From Prevotella melaninogenica (lineage in GTDB: Bacteria; Bacteroidota; Bacteroidia; Bacteroidales; Bacteroidaceae): a stretch of DNA of 64,000 bases. Of the stretch, positions 27,917 to 35,635 are shown in pieces. A program made the translations under genes and the position numbers. Under the pieces are notes generated by a model. The model saw nothing but the letters and a program-made list of their open reading frames with translations, made no database searches and had not been told where the DNA came from. Position 1 is the stretch's first letter. Every line of letters starts with the position of its first letter. The stretch covers positions 992,001 to 1,056,000 of the forward strand of contig NZ_CP072359.1 in assembly GCF_018128065.1 (NCBI RefSeq), written 5' to 3'.

Positions 27917-28487
27917 TTTGATCTTCCTCCTTCTCATTAACTTCGGCATAAAGGGCTATTGGAAGATGAAGCCCTATTCATTCGGTAGCGAGCTCAAAGA
28001 GGTCAGGGAGACCTGCCACAAAAAGGGATTTAGCGAAGACTATTGTATCCTCGTAGACTTCTCACGCCCATCGGGTGAGGACCGAATGGTCATCATCGAC
28101 CTGAACACGTCATCCGTGCTTGACACTGGTCCCTGCGCACACGGCAGAGGAAAGGGAAACAGTGCGTGGAAACCAAATTTCTCAAACAAAAAGGGGAGCA
28201 GATGCTCGAGCCTCGGACATTTCAAGATTGCAGAGAAAAGCTATTCTGCTACCGTCGGACTGCGTTTCGCCCTTGACGGCTTAGACCCCACTAACGACAA
28301 TGCTCGGCGGAGGAACATTCTTATCCATAGTTCCAAATATGTGGGTATAATGCACCACATCACCTCCTATCTTCCTCTCACCGATGCTTCGTGGGGATGC
28401 TTCACCACAAGCTCTGCTATGCTCAAGAAAATCGAAGACATCTGTGACAAGAGCAAGAACCCCATCCTGCTTTATGCTTATAAATAA
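27816..28487 (+). CDS. L,D-transpeptidase-like (murein transpeptidase catalytic domain) membrane-anchored protein
   Basis: The protein has 223 residues. After an N-terminal stretch encoded partly by a GC-rich palindrome comes one hydrophobic anchor (GFLLIFLLLINFGI, about residues 31-44). The domain that follows has ILVDFSRPSGEDRMVIIDL, CAHGRGKGNSAW, LGHFKIAE, RNILIHSSKYVG and DASWGCFTTS, with a His and Cys in the order expected of the YkuD-related murein L,D-transpeptidase family. Such enzymes form 3-3 peptidoglycan cross-links or attach proteins to the wall. The ATG at 27816 is used, but the palindrome makes the native start uncertain; no ATG lies between it and the anchor. Confidence 0.8.
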   Translation: MMRNDKSKDIQTVGVSRCSLPSLRERGGLGVGFLLIFLLLINFGIKGYWKMKPYSFGSELKEVRETCHKKGFSEDYCILVDFSRPSGEDRMVIIDLNTSSVLDTGPCAHGRGKGNSAWKPNFSNKKGSRCSSLGHFKIAEKSYSATVGLRFALDGLDPTNDNARRRNILIHSSKYVGIMHHITSYLPLTDASWGCFTTSSAMLKKIEDICDKSKNPILLYAYK

Positions 28488-28506
28488 TCTTGATGAATAA
28501 AAGATT

Positions 28507-29034
28507 ATGAAGAAACTGAAAAGAAAACTGTTCTGCATAATACTGATAGCACTTGCACCCCTCTGCATACGTGCTCAGAGTTTATGTGTCATAGATGGAG
28601 TACCCCTACCCGACACCCTCCTGCACGTTACCATTGACGAGATGCAGTCAGATTCGGCAAAACAGATTGTATCACATAGACTGAGACTTATTCCGCCTTA
28701 TGCCATCGAATCAATACAGACTTTTTTGGCAGATGAACAGATAAGGCAAGCTAAAAACATTACATTCTGTAAAACACCAAGAGATATCATCATCATGCGA
28801 ACCAACTCCTTTGCAGAACTACAATGGATAATAAACGGTAAACTAAGAAAACCACGAAAGAAGCTGACCATCATTGATTATAAGCTATCACCCCAACGTA
28901 TAATGGAGGCTTTGCCAAGGCATATTAAGCCCACGGACATAGGCTCTGTCAACATCATTACTCATATAAACGATCCGCGACAAGAAAAACATCCAACTAT
29001 CGTGATTAAGACAAAAAGCCTGACTACCAAATAA
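28507..29034 (+). CDS. Small exported protein with TonB-plug-like motifs, function unknown
   Basis: This 175-residue protein has a signal peptide (LFCIILIALAPLCIRAQ). The mature part shows LCVIDGVPLPDTLL and PPYAIESIQTFLADE, which look like the VIDGVP and IESI segments of SusC-type plug domains. LSPQRIMEALPRHIKPTDI and IGSVNIITH follow. There is no barrel. It could be a plug-like partner of a receptor or a distant regulator; this is inference from short motifs only. It lies 19 bp downstream of the L,D-transpeptidase-like gene and probably shares its transcript. Confidence 0.7.
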   Translation: MKKLKRKLFCIILIALAPLCIRAQSLCVIDGVPLPDTLLHVTIDEMQSDSAKQIVSHRLRLIPPYAIESIQTFLADEQIRQAKNITFCKTPRDIIIMRTNSFAELQWIINGKLRKPRKKLTIIDYKLSPQRIMEALPRHIKPTDIGSVNIITHINDPRQEKHPTIVIKTKSLTTK

Positions 29035-29077
29035 TATGTAAGGCTTTTATCTAAAAAACATAAACCTATATCTGAAA

Positions 29078-31720
29078 ATGAATAGACAACCACCATACAG
29101 CAAAGAAAACGAGCATAAGAATAATAGCAAACACTCAGCAAATAGGGCTCTCCCCCTTTCGGGGGAGCTGGAGGGGGCTTCTAGTGCTTCCTTCATCTCC
29201 CACTCCCTTTCCCTTCCCCTCCAAAGCGTTTCTGCAGTTCTCACCTTACTCGATGAGGGCTGTACGATACCTTTTATTTCGCGTTATCGTAAGGAGCGAA
29301 CGGGGAACCTTGACGAGGTGCAGATAACCAATATCAGCGAACTCAATGATCGTTTGAAAGAACTCGGCAAGCGTAAGGAAACCATCCTCAAGACTATCCG
29401 TGAGCAAGAGAAACTGACACCAGAATTAGAAGCGAAGATTCTCGCCTGTATGGATTCCACAGAGTTGGAAGACATCTACCTACCTTATAAACCCAAACGC
29501 CGCACACGTGCTCAGATTGCACGTGAACAGGGATTGGAACCATTGGCGTTGGCAATAATGGGAAAAGCCTCCCCCAACCCCTCCGAAAGGAGGGGAGCGC
29601 CTATCCCCCCACATATCAGCAAAGAACTTGCAAGCTTATATCTCTCCTTTACTTCCCTTCGGTCAGTGACCCTTGGTTCGGGGGAGTCGGAGGGAGCTTT
29701 AGGGGCTTTAGACATCATTGCCGAGATTGTTTCCGAGAACCAGCAAGCACGCAATACCGTCCGCACGGCTTACCAGCGTGGAGCCGTCATCACATCGAAG
29801 GTCATCAAGAAGATGAAGGATACCGACGAGGCGCAGAAGTTCGCTGATTACTTCGATTTCTCCGAACCTCTCCGACGATGCAATAGCCATCGACTTCTTG
29901 CCATGCGTCGTGGTGAGAACCAAGGTATCTTGCGCGTAAGCATCACGATTGATAGCGAGGAATGTATCTCACGTCTCACCCGTCAATTCGTGCGTGGACA
30001 CGGAGTTTGTCAGACCCTCGTCACCCAAGCCGTTGAAGACTCCTTCAAACGTCTTATCAATCCGAGCATTGAAAACGAATTTGCCGCACTGAGCAAGGAT
30101 CGTGCTGACGAAGAAGCCATCAAGGTTTTTACCGAGAACCTCCGCCAGCTTCTTCTCTCTGCGCCCCTCGGTCAGAAGCGTGTCCTCGCCCTCGACCCTG
30201 GCTTTGCCAATGGATGTAAGATAGCTTGTCTTGACGAACAAGGTAACCTTCTGCATCATGAGATTATCTATCCGCATCCTCCTCGCAATCAGGTAAGACA
30301 AGCCACCGAAGCCCTGCAGAGGATGATAAACACATATAAGATTGAGGCCATTGCCATTGGTAATGGTACGGCAAGCAGGGAGAGTAAGGAGTTTGTGGAA
30401 AGAATAACGACCGAAACTACAACTGGCCCCTCCCCCTCACCCCTCCCCCATAGGGAGGGGAGTGATTACTGTCACTTGCCTAAAGGAAAACAACAATTTA
30501 CAGATAATACGTCTCCTAACTTTGCAAAGCAGACTGATAATTACCATAATCCGAATAGTAAACCACAATCAACAGGACATACTACTCCCCTCCCTTTGGG
30601 AGAGGGGTCGGGGGAGGGGCCAGTTGGGTCCGCTTCTTCCTTATTTATCTTCCTTGTCTCCGAAGACGGCGCATCTATCTATTCCGCCTCTCCAGTGGCA
30701 CGTGAAGAGTTCCCTGATGAAGATGTAACTACACGTGGAGCTGTATCCATCGGCAGGCGACTGATGGACCCGCTCGCTGAGCTTGTGAAGATTGATCCGA
30801 AGAGTATCGGTGTAGGGCAATATCAGCATGATGTTGATCAGTCAAAACTCAAGCACTCACTCGATCAAACGGTGATGAGTTGTGTCAATTTGGTGGGTGT
30901 CAATCCCAATACGGCATCCCGTCACCTACTCACATACGTCAGCGGACTCGGTCCTGCCCTTGCCCAGAACATTATTGATTATCGCCGTGAGCATGGTGCC
31001 TTCACCTCACGTGCCCAGCTCAGGAAGGTGAAGCGTCTGGGCGACACGGCTTTCCAGCAATGCGCAGGCTTCCTCCGCATCCCCAATGCCAAGAACCCGC
31101 TCGACAACTCTGCCGTTCATCCCGAGAGCTATCACATCGTTGAGCAGATGGCGAAGGACCTGAGGTGTACGATAAAGGAACTGATTGGCAATAAGAAACT
31201 CTTGGCTGAAATTGATGTCAAGAGATACTTCACCCCAACCAGCCTCACCCCCTTACCCCCCTCTCCTTCAGAGAGGGGGAGTGCTGGATATAGTTCGCTG
31301 AAAAGTGGGAATAATAGCAAGCCTTCATCTTATGAAAGCAAAAATGAAGCTCCCTCTCTGAAGGAGAGGGTGGGGGGTGAGGCCACCCTCCACGACATCC
31401 TCACCGAACTTGAGAAGCCTGGCCGTGACCCACGTGGAGAGGTGGAAGTCTTCGAATTCGACAAGAATGTCCACACCCTCAACGACCTCATCGTAGGAAT
31501 GGAACTCTCTGGCATCGTGACGAATATCACCAACTTTGGTGTCTTCGTTGACATCGGTGTCCATCAAGACGGCCTTGTCCACATCTCCCAGCTCTCCGAC
31601 CGCTTCGTCACCGACCCCACACAAGTCGTACGCCTTCATCAGCACGTCCGTGTTCGTGTCGTCGAAGTCGATATGCGTCGCAAACGTATCGGGTTGAGTA
31701 TGAAGAATATAAAACAATAA
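29078..31720 (+). CDS. tex: Tex-family RNA-binding transcription accessory protein, with four repeat insertions
   Basis: The Tex architecture is complete: N-terminal helical region (TIPFISRYRKERTGNLDE, ELEDIYLPYKPKRRTRAQIA), YqgF/RNase-H-like domain from about residue 368 (RVLALDPGFANGCKIA, AIAIGNGTASRE), helix-hairpin-helix region at about 606-670 (TYVSGLGPALAQNII), and S1 domain at about 805-876 (GVFVDIGVHQDGLVHISQ). Tex proteins are usually 710-780 residues and this one is 880. The excess comes from in-frame GC-rich elements at residues 24-36, 164-208, 447-520 and 717-771, each encoding Pro/Ser/Gly/Glu-rich loops such as SPSPLPHREG and LPPSPSERGS. The first is upstream of the conserved domain, so the true start may differ. 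Confidence 0.93.
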   Translation: MNRQPPYSKENEHKNNSKHSANRALPLSGELEGASSASFISHSLSLPLQSVSAVLTLLDEGCTIPFISRYRKERTGNLDEVQITNISELNDRLKELGKRKETILKTIREQEKLTPELEAKILACMDSTELEDIYLPYKPKRRTRAQIAREQGLEPLALAIMGKASPNPSERRGAPIPPHISKELASLYLSFTSLRSVTLGSGESEGALGALDIIAEIVSENQQARNTVRTAYQRGAVITSKVIKKMKDTDEAQKFADYFDFSEPLRRCNSHRLLAMRRGENQGILRVSITIDSEECISRLTRQFVRGHGVCQTLVTQAVEDSFKRLINPSIENEFAALSKDRADEEAIKVFTENLRQLLLSAPLGQKRVLALDPGFANGCKIACLDEQGNLLHHEIIYPHPPRNQVRQATEALQRMINTYKIEAIAIGNGTASRESKEFVERITTETTTGPSPSPLPHREGSDYCHLPKGKQQFTDNTSPNFAKQTDNYHNPNSKPQSTGHTTPLPLGEGSGEGPVGSASSLFIFLVSEDGASIYSASPVAREEFPDEDVTTRGAVSIGRRLMDPLAELVKIDPKSIGVGQYQHDVDQSKLKHSLDQTVMSCVNLVGVNPNTASRHLLTYVSGLGPALAQNIIDYRREHGAFTSRAQLRKVKRLGDTAFQQCAGFLRIPNAKNPLDNSAVHPESYHIVEQMAKDLRCTIKELIGNKKLLAEIDVKRYFTPTSLTPLPPSPSERGSAGYSSLKSGNNSKPSSYESKNEAPSLKERVGGEATLHDILTELEKPGRDPRGEVEVFEFDKNVHTLNDLIVGMELSGIVTNITNFGVFVDIGVHQDGLVHISQLSDRFVTDPTQVVRLHQHVRVRVVEVDMRRKRIGLSMKNIKQ
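29146..29185 (+). repeat. GC-rich palindromic element at the 5' end of tex
   Basis: The core CTCCCCCTTTCGGGGGAGCT is followed by GGAGGGGGCTTCTAG. It is translated as ALPLSGELEGASS. Confidence 0.75.
29568..29705 (+). repeat. Inverted pair of GC-rich palindromic elements in tex (second insertion)
   Basis: CCAACCCCTCCGAAAGGAGG near 29574-29598 and a decayed partner GGTTCGGGGGAGTCGGAGGG near 29680-29700 enclose about 80 bp. Translated as SPNPSERRGAP and LGSGESEGAL. Confidence 0.7.
30425..30625 (+). repeat. Inverted pair of GC-rich palindromic elements in tex (third insertion)
   Basis: CACCCCTCCCCCATAGGGAG on the left and CTCCCTTTGGGAGAGGGGTC on the right face each other around about 120 bp of AT-rich spacer. 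The spacer is coding but resembles no Tex sequence. It interrupts the YqgF-like domain between VERITT and FIFLVSEDGAS. Confidence 0.85.
31234..31390 (+). repeat. Inverted pair of GC-rich palindromic elements in tex (fourth insertion)
   Basis: CCCCTCTCCTTCAGAGAGGG (left) and CTCCCTCTCTGAAGGAGAGG (right) enclose about 60 bp. It is translated in frame between DVKRYFTPT and LHDILTELEKPG. Confidence 0.85.
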
Positions 31721-31725
31721 AACAA

Positions 31726-32229
31726 ATGAATCAGACAAAGAAAATCCTTGTTTACTTAGGTTGTATCGCGTTTACCGCCTTGGGCATATGGCTTCTTACC
31801 ATAGAAAACCCCACCACAACTTATCCACTATGGACAATAAGAGTTGCTGGCATCCTCTCCATCATCTTCTTTGGTGGTGGCGGCTTGTTTATGGCTTATA
31901 AAATGATAAAGCTCCTCATAAACCATAAGAAAGAAATAGAATTTACCGATAGAGGTATCTCTATCTGCGGAGCTGAGGAAATATTATGGAACGAGATAGC
32001 CGACTTCTCCCTAATACGTTTTAAAGGAAACAGGTTGATAACCATTCAGATGAAAGACCCTGAAAAGGTTATCGCAAACGAATCTTCATGGATAAAACGC
32101 AAGACAATGGAGTATAACCTCAAGACTATCAACGCCCTTTACTCCTTTCCTGCCTATATGATGGCTGGACGAGCAGAAGAAGCACTTACGCTATGCAGAC
32201 TGAACATGGTAAAACATCAAAAGCCATAG
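31726..32229 (+). CDS. Two-TM membrane protein, STM3941/PH-like family, function unknown
   Basis: The protein has 167 residues. Two membrane segments (ILVYLGCIAFTALGIWLL and IRVAGILSIIFFGGGGLFMAY) are followed by a cytoplasmic beta-rich domain (IEFTDRGISICGAEEILWNEI, LITIQMKDPEKVI). This arrangement resembles the small STM3941-type membrane proteins with a PH-like fold. It starts 5 bp after the tex stop, so it is likely translated from the same transcript. No catalytic residues are apparent. Confidence 0.75.
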   Translation: MNQTKKILVYLGCIAFTALGIWLLTIENPTTTYPLWTIRVAGILSIIFFGGGGLFMAYKMIKLLINHKKEIEFTDRGISICGAEEILWNEIADFSLIRFKGNRLITIQMKDPEKVIANESSWIKRKTMEYNLKTINALYSFPAYMMAGRAEEALTLCRLNMVKHQKP

Positions 32230-32269
32230 CAATAAATAACTCCTCACACTTAGTATTAAGCTCAATAAT

Positions 32270-32548
32270 ATGGATGAGGATATATTACTATACATCAGCT
32301 CTATTATCTGCGTACTCCTCACAATCTATCAGATATTCAATCGCCAGAAAGAAGCAGGTGTCTTATCAGCTATTGTATTATTAGGTTACTCTCTCCCACT
32401 CTATTATCTCATCTTCTTTCGTTCAGAATACGGAGCTGGTCTCACATGGTGGTTTTATCTTCTTGTGCTAAACCTCATATACATCCTCTCAACAGCGATA
32501 CACCTCATTTTTAAGTATATCAAGGGAAGATATATCTCCTCCCTTTAA
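32270..32548 (+). CDS. Small three-helix membrane protein, unknown
   Basis: A 92-residue hydrophobic protein with about three membrane segments (LLYISSIICVLLTIYQI, GVLSAIVLLGYSLPLYYLIFF, WWFYLLVLNLIYILSTAIHLI). No family is recognised. It is 40 bp after the preceding membrane protein gene and 9 bp before the next, consistent with one transcript. Confidence 0.65.
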   Translation: MDEDILLYISSIICVLLTIYQIFNRQKEAGVLSAIVLLGYSLPLYYLIFFRSEYGAGLTWWFYLLVLNLIYILSTAIHLIFKYIKGRYISSL

Positions 32549-32557
32549 AATAAATCA

Positions 32558-33184
32558 ATGAAATCTATGGGAATGCTTTTTGTTCTTATTTTCTGGGCAA
32601 TCGTTTTTGTAGTTCTATCCCTTATATTAGGACTGATAACGTTACCTTTCTCTTACTTCCTTTGCAAAAGACAAAGGAAGAGAAAGATGGTTCTATCATT
32701 CCTCACACCAGGAGTATTTATTGGGATATACGCTGTAAGTAGTTTTGTGTGTATGATTATCATTGCTATCATTCTTGGTTCTGACATTGGTATCGGTGAT
32801 AGCTGGTCTATCCCACTAAAGAATGGCTATGAACTTACCTCAGTTGATACGCCCGAATATGCTAATATCAATAGCAGAAACGATCCGTTGAAAGAAAACC
32901 TTATTGATGGGATTACACATATACAAGTGGTTGGAGACTCTGTCATAGGAAAAGGGGCTGATGGAAACTACTTCATCTTCAACCTACAAAATGGTGACAA
33001 GGAAGATAACCTAAGCTATCAAAATTTCGCAACAAAAATGAAATCAAGATCCATTACACTCGTTAATAATAATACCTACTATTGGGAACAACGCAAAGTT
33101 CCCTATATAATTGCGGGCATCTTTTGCCTTCTTATAACCATTTTAGCCATAAAAACTCTTTGGCGAATAGGTCTAATTTACTAA
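32558..33184 (+). CDS. Membrane protein with extracytoplasmic domain, unknown
   Basis: The protein has 208 residues. Two N-terminal membrane segments (LFVLIFWAIVFVVLSLILGL and FIGIYAVSSFVCMIIIAIIL) and one at the C-terminus (VPYIIAGIFCLLITILAIKTL) flank a soluble domain (GYELTSVDTPEYANINSR, ITHIQVVGDSVIGKGADGNYF). The domain may be a beta-propeller-like or sensor fragment, but no function is assigned. It is the last gene of the tex-linked run before a convergent ribosomal-protein operon. Confidence 0.65.
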   Translation: MKSMGMLFVLIFWAIVFVVLSLILGLITLPFSYFLCKRQRKRKMVLSFLTPGVFIGIYAVSSFVCMIIIAIILGSDIGIGDSWSIPLKNGYELTSVDTPEYANINSRNDPLKENLIDGITHIQVVGDSVIGKGADGNYFIFNLQNGDKEDNLSYQNFATKMKSRSITLVNNNTYYWEQRKVPYIIAGIFCLLITILAIKTLWRIGLIY

Positions 33185-33267
33185 TCTTTTATTTCATATA
33201 TGTAACTTACCATTATTCCAACCAATACCCTAAGATACATCTAAACTACACAAAACATATCTATCAA

Positions 33268-33510
33268 ACCCTCCTTCCTTTGGGAGGAGCTGGAGGTGGG
33301 TATCCAAAAAGAGGATTCCTCCATGAAGAATCCTCATAATCTTTAGAAGTCACCAACCTCCCTATCCAGTCCCTGCCTTAGCAAAGACTTAGAGGCGGAC
33401 TCTATTCTTTCCCTCCTTGAAAAAGCCAGACAAATAAATAGGAGTAAGCAATAACTCTTCCCTCTTCAGTATCTAACCCTCCTCCCTTCGGGAGGAGCTG
33501 GAGGTGGGTA
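33268..33510. repeat. Direct pair of GC-rich palindromic elements after the membrane-protein gene and rplT
   Basis: CTCCTTCCTTTGGGAGGAGC (33271-33290) and CTCCTCCCTTCGGGAGGAG (33479-33497) are in the same orientation, each followed by TGGAGGTGGGTAT, about 210 bp apart. The right copy abuts the rplT stop and its hairpin may terminate the infC operon. The 326-bp gap holds no gene; a second hairpin-like AGAGGATTCCTCCATGAAG / GAATCCTC lies near 33310. Confidence 0.75.
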
Positions 33511-33855
33511 TTACTTTACCTTGTCAACAATAGCTTTGAAAGCTTCCTGATTGTTAACAGCAAGGTCAGCGAGCACCTTACGGTTAATCTCGATACCAGC
33601 CTTGTGCAATGCACCCATCAACTGGCTGTAGCTCATGTCATAAAGGCGAGCAGCAGCATTGATACGCTGAATCCACAATGCGCGGAAGTTACGCTTCTTG
33701 TTACGACGGTCACGATAAGCATAAGTCAAACCCTTCTCATAGGTGTTCTTTGCTACCGTCCAGACATTCTTGCGGGCACCATAGTAACCCTTGGTCTGCT
33801 TCAGAATTCTTGTTCTCTTTGCTTTAGAAGCAACATGATTGACTGATCTTGGCAT
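33511..33855 (-). CDS. rplT: 50S ribosomal protein L20
   Basis: 114 residues, full family length, with [34 protein letters not shown] and [20 protein letters not shown]. It binds 23S rRNA early in 50S assembly and in many bacteria represses its own operon. Third gene of infC-rpmI-rplT, 36 bp after rpmI. Confidence 0.98.
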   Translation of the reverse strand: MPRSVNHVASKAKRTRILKQTKGYYGARKNVWTVAKNTYEKGLTYAYRDRRNKKRNFRALWIQRINAAARLYDMSYSQLMGALHKAGIEINRKVLADLAVNNQEAFKAIVDKVK

Positions 33856-33891
33856 AGTTTTTCTTTCCTTTTAATTTGTTTGACTAATTAA

Positions 33892-34089
33892 TTAACGGAG
33901 ATTGAGCAAGTCGCGTACCTGCTTCAAGTTTGTACCATCCACGAGCGTCTGGTGAACAAGGTTTCTCTTCTGTTTCTTTGTCTTCTTAGTCAGAATGTGA
34001 CTGTGGTAAGCGTGATGACGTTTAATCTTACCAGTACCGGTGAACGTGAATCTCTTCTTTGCGCCGGAATTTGTCTTCTGTTTTGGCAT
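33892..34089 (-). CDS. rpmI: 50S ribosomal protein L35
   Basis: 65 residues, full length, with [20 protein letters not shown], a basic KTKKQKRNL segment and the C-terminal LRDLLNLR-like end. It is a structural component of the large subunit. Lies between infC and rplT in the classical order. Confidence 0.98.
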   Translation of the reverse strand: MPKQKTNSGAKKRFTFTGTGKIKRHHAYHSHILTKKTKKQKRNLVHQTLVDGTNLKQVRDLLNLR

Positions 34090-34203
34090 TTTTGTAAAAT
34101 TTAAAATTGTTATTTATATTCATCTGTGGCAACGTATATACCAGGACGTTACGCACAGGCTGCTCTTATCCGCCCTCTCCATAAGAGTGAGCTTCAATGA
34201 GCG

Positions 34204-34872
34204 TTAGTCATTATTCAACTTTTTCAGTGCATCGGCACCATTCTTAGCATTAGCGAATAATCCGCCATCGGCCTTCGTCTCCTCAATAGCTGCCTTTGCA
34301 CCAGCTTCTGCTTCCTCACGGTCGCGCTTCTGCTGACTCTTCTTAGCGACACCAGCTTTCTTAGGTGCAAGATAGAGGAACATCTTCTTACCCTCGAGCT
34401 TTGGTAACTGCTCTACCTTTGCCAACTCCTCAAGGTCGTTCGCAAAACGCAACAGCAATACCTCGCCCTGCTCTTTGAAGAGGATTGAACGACCACGAAA
34501 GAATACGTAGGCGCGTACCTTATTTCCTGCATTGAGGAACTCCTGCGCATGCTTAAGCTTAAACTTATAGTCGTGCTCATCCGTTTGAGGTCCGAAACGA
34601 ATCTCTTTCACCTCTTGCTTCACCTGCTTCTGCTTCATCTCTTTCTGATGCTTCTTCTGCTGGTAGAGGAACTTAGAATAGTCGATGATACGACAAACGG
34701 GTGGCTGTGCATTCGGAGAAATCTCCACAAGGTCAACTCCTTCTTTTTGAGCCAGTTCCAACGCCTTACGAGTAGGCATTACCTCAGCTCCATCATCGCT
34801 TACCACACGCACTTCCCGAACGCGAATCTGCTCGTTCACGCGGTACTTCATTTTCATTTTGTCATTCTTCAT
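34204..34872 (-). CDS. infC: Translation initiation factor IF-3
   Basis: 222 residues. The N-terminal domain has [15 protein letters not shown] and the strongly conserved [22 protein letters not shown]; the C-terminal domain has [21 protein letters not shown] and [12 protein letters not shown] Lys/Ala-rich tail of about 35 residues extends beyond the core, as in other Bacteroidales. IF-3 prevents premature 50S joining and checks the initiator codon. The first ATG, giving [12 protein letters not shown], is chosen because related IF-3 proteins begin MKND. thrS, often adjacent in other phyla, is absent here. Confidence 0.97.
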   Translation of the reverse strand: MKNDKMKMKYRVNEQIRVREVRVVSDDGAEVMPTRKALELAQKEGVDLVEISPNAQPPVCRIIDYSKFLYQQKKHQKEMKQKQVKQEVKEIRFGPQTDEHDYKFKLKHAQEFLNAGNKVRAYVFFRGRSILFKEQGEVLLLRFANDLEELAKVEQLPKLEGKKMFLYLAPKKAGVAKKSQQKRDREEAEAGAKAAIEETKADGGLFANAKNGADALKKLNND

Positions 34873-34910
34873 TCAACTATTTTAAAGTGTCTAAATTTGC
34901 TAAACGCGTG

Positions 34911-34942
34911 CAAAGTTACTATTTTCCAACTGATTAACCAAA
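34911..34942 (-). promoter_or_regulatory. Promoter for infC-rpmI-rplT
   Basis: On the minus strand TTTG (34939-34942), 20 nt spacer, then TAACTTTG (34911-34918), about 38 bp before the infC start. It matches the Bacteroidetes consensus with the same spacing as the tRNA-Pro, metA and ileS promoters. Confidence 0.75.
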
Positions 34943-35050
34943 GATTTCTTCTACTTTTTTTGCTCTCTTATTAAATGCCTGCAAGCTCATTGTGTATTGT
35001 AGAGTTGATGGCTTTCCTTTCTTATGCTTGAAGTATTTTGCTGACATAAG

Positions 35051-35300
35051 TCTGAAAAAACTTTACATAAATTCAAGAAAAGGCTCTGTATATACAGTTC
35101 AAAATAGATATAAAAAACGACTTTGTAATAGTCATGAAATCAAGTAGTTACAAAATGCTTTTTGAAAAGGTGCTTAATTGGACTTCAAAAGGGCGTTAGT
35201 AAGGGTCTTAAAGGGCATCTTTTGCAAGCCAATTGGGCATCTTTTCAAAGCTAAATGACCATGTATAGATTTTAAGGGGGTGTGAATTTATTTTACAAGT
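35051..35300 (-). repeat. Dispersed ~250-bp intergenic repeat, copy D (inverted)
   Basis: The complement of the other copies. Read on the minus strand it has AAAGATGCCCAATTGGCTTG, CAAAAGATGCCCTTTAAGAC, CTTACTAACGCCCTTTTGAA and GTCCAATTAAGCACCTTTT. It lies in the 760-bp divergent gap between infC and ileS. The remainder of that gap (35340-35520) holds a GTTTACAAGTTGACAAGG-like low-complexity stretch and no gene. Confidence 0.8.
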
Positions 35301-35567
35301 CTTTGTTTTTATGGACGATTTTATGAGGAGATAAGCGAATGCGTTTACAAGTTGACAAGGTATTTGTCGAAGATGAGTGAACGAGTTGATGAGTTGTTAA
35401 GGAACTTGTAAGTAATAAAGTAAGTCTCCTACATAATTAAGGTGTGCAGAGGGCTATAAGTTGACAGATTGCTTGTGGAGAAACAGTATGTATACGCAAT
35501 AAGAAGAGGAAAAAGTCAGGATGTATAAGCAAAAAGAAAGTCTGTCACCTTTCATACTACTAAAAAG

Positions 35568-35599
35568 TTTGGTAGTTTCAGTTGTTATTTGTATCTTTG
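35568..35599 (+). promoter_or_regulatory. Promoter for ileS
   Basis: TTTG at 35568-35571, 20 nt, TATCTTTG at 35592-35599. The implied leader before the ileS ATG is only about 30 nt, so there is no room for a T-box. Confidence 0.8.
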
Positions 35600-35635
35600 C
35601 AGGTATTTAGAAAATAAGCAAAACAAATAGATAAT

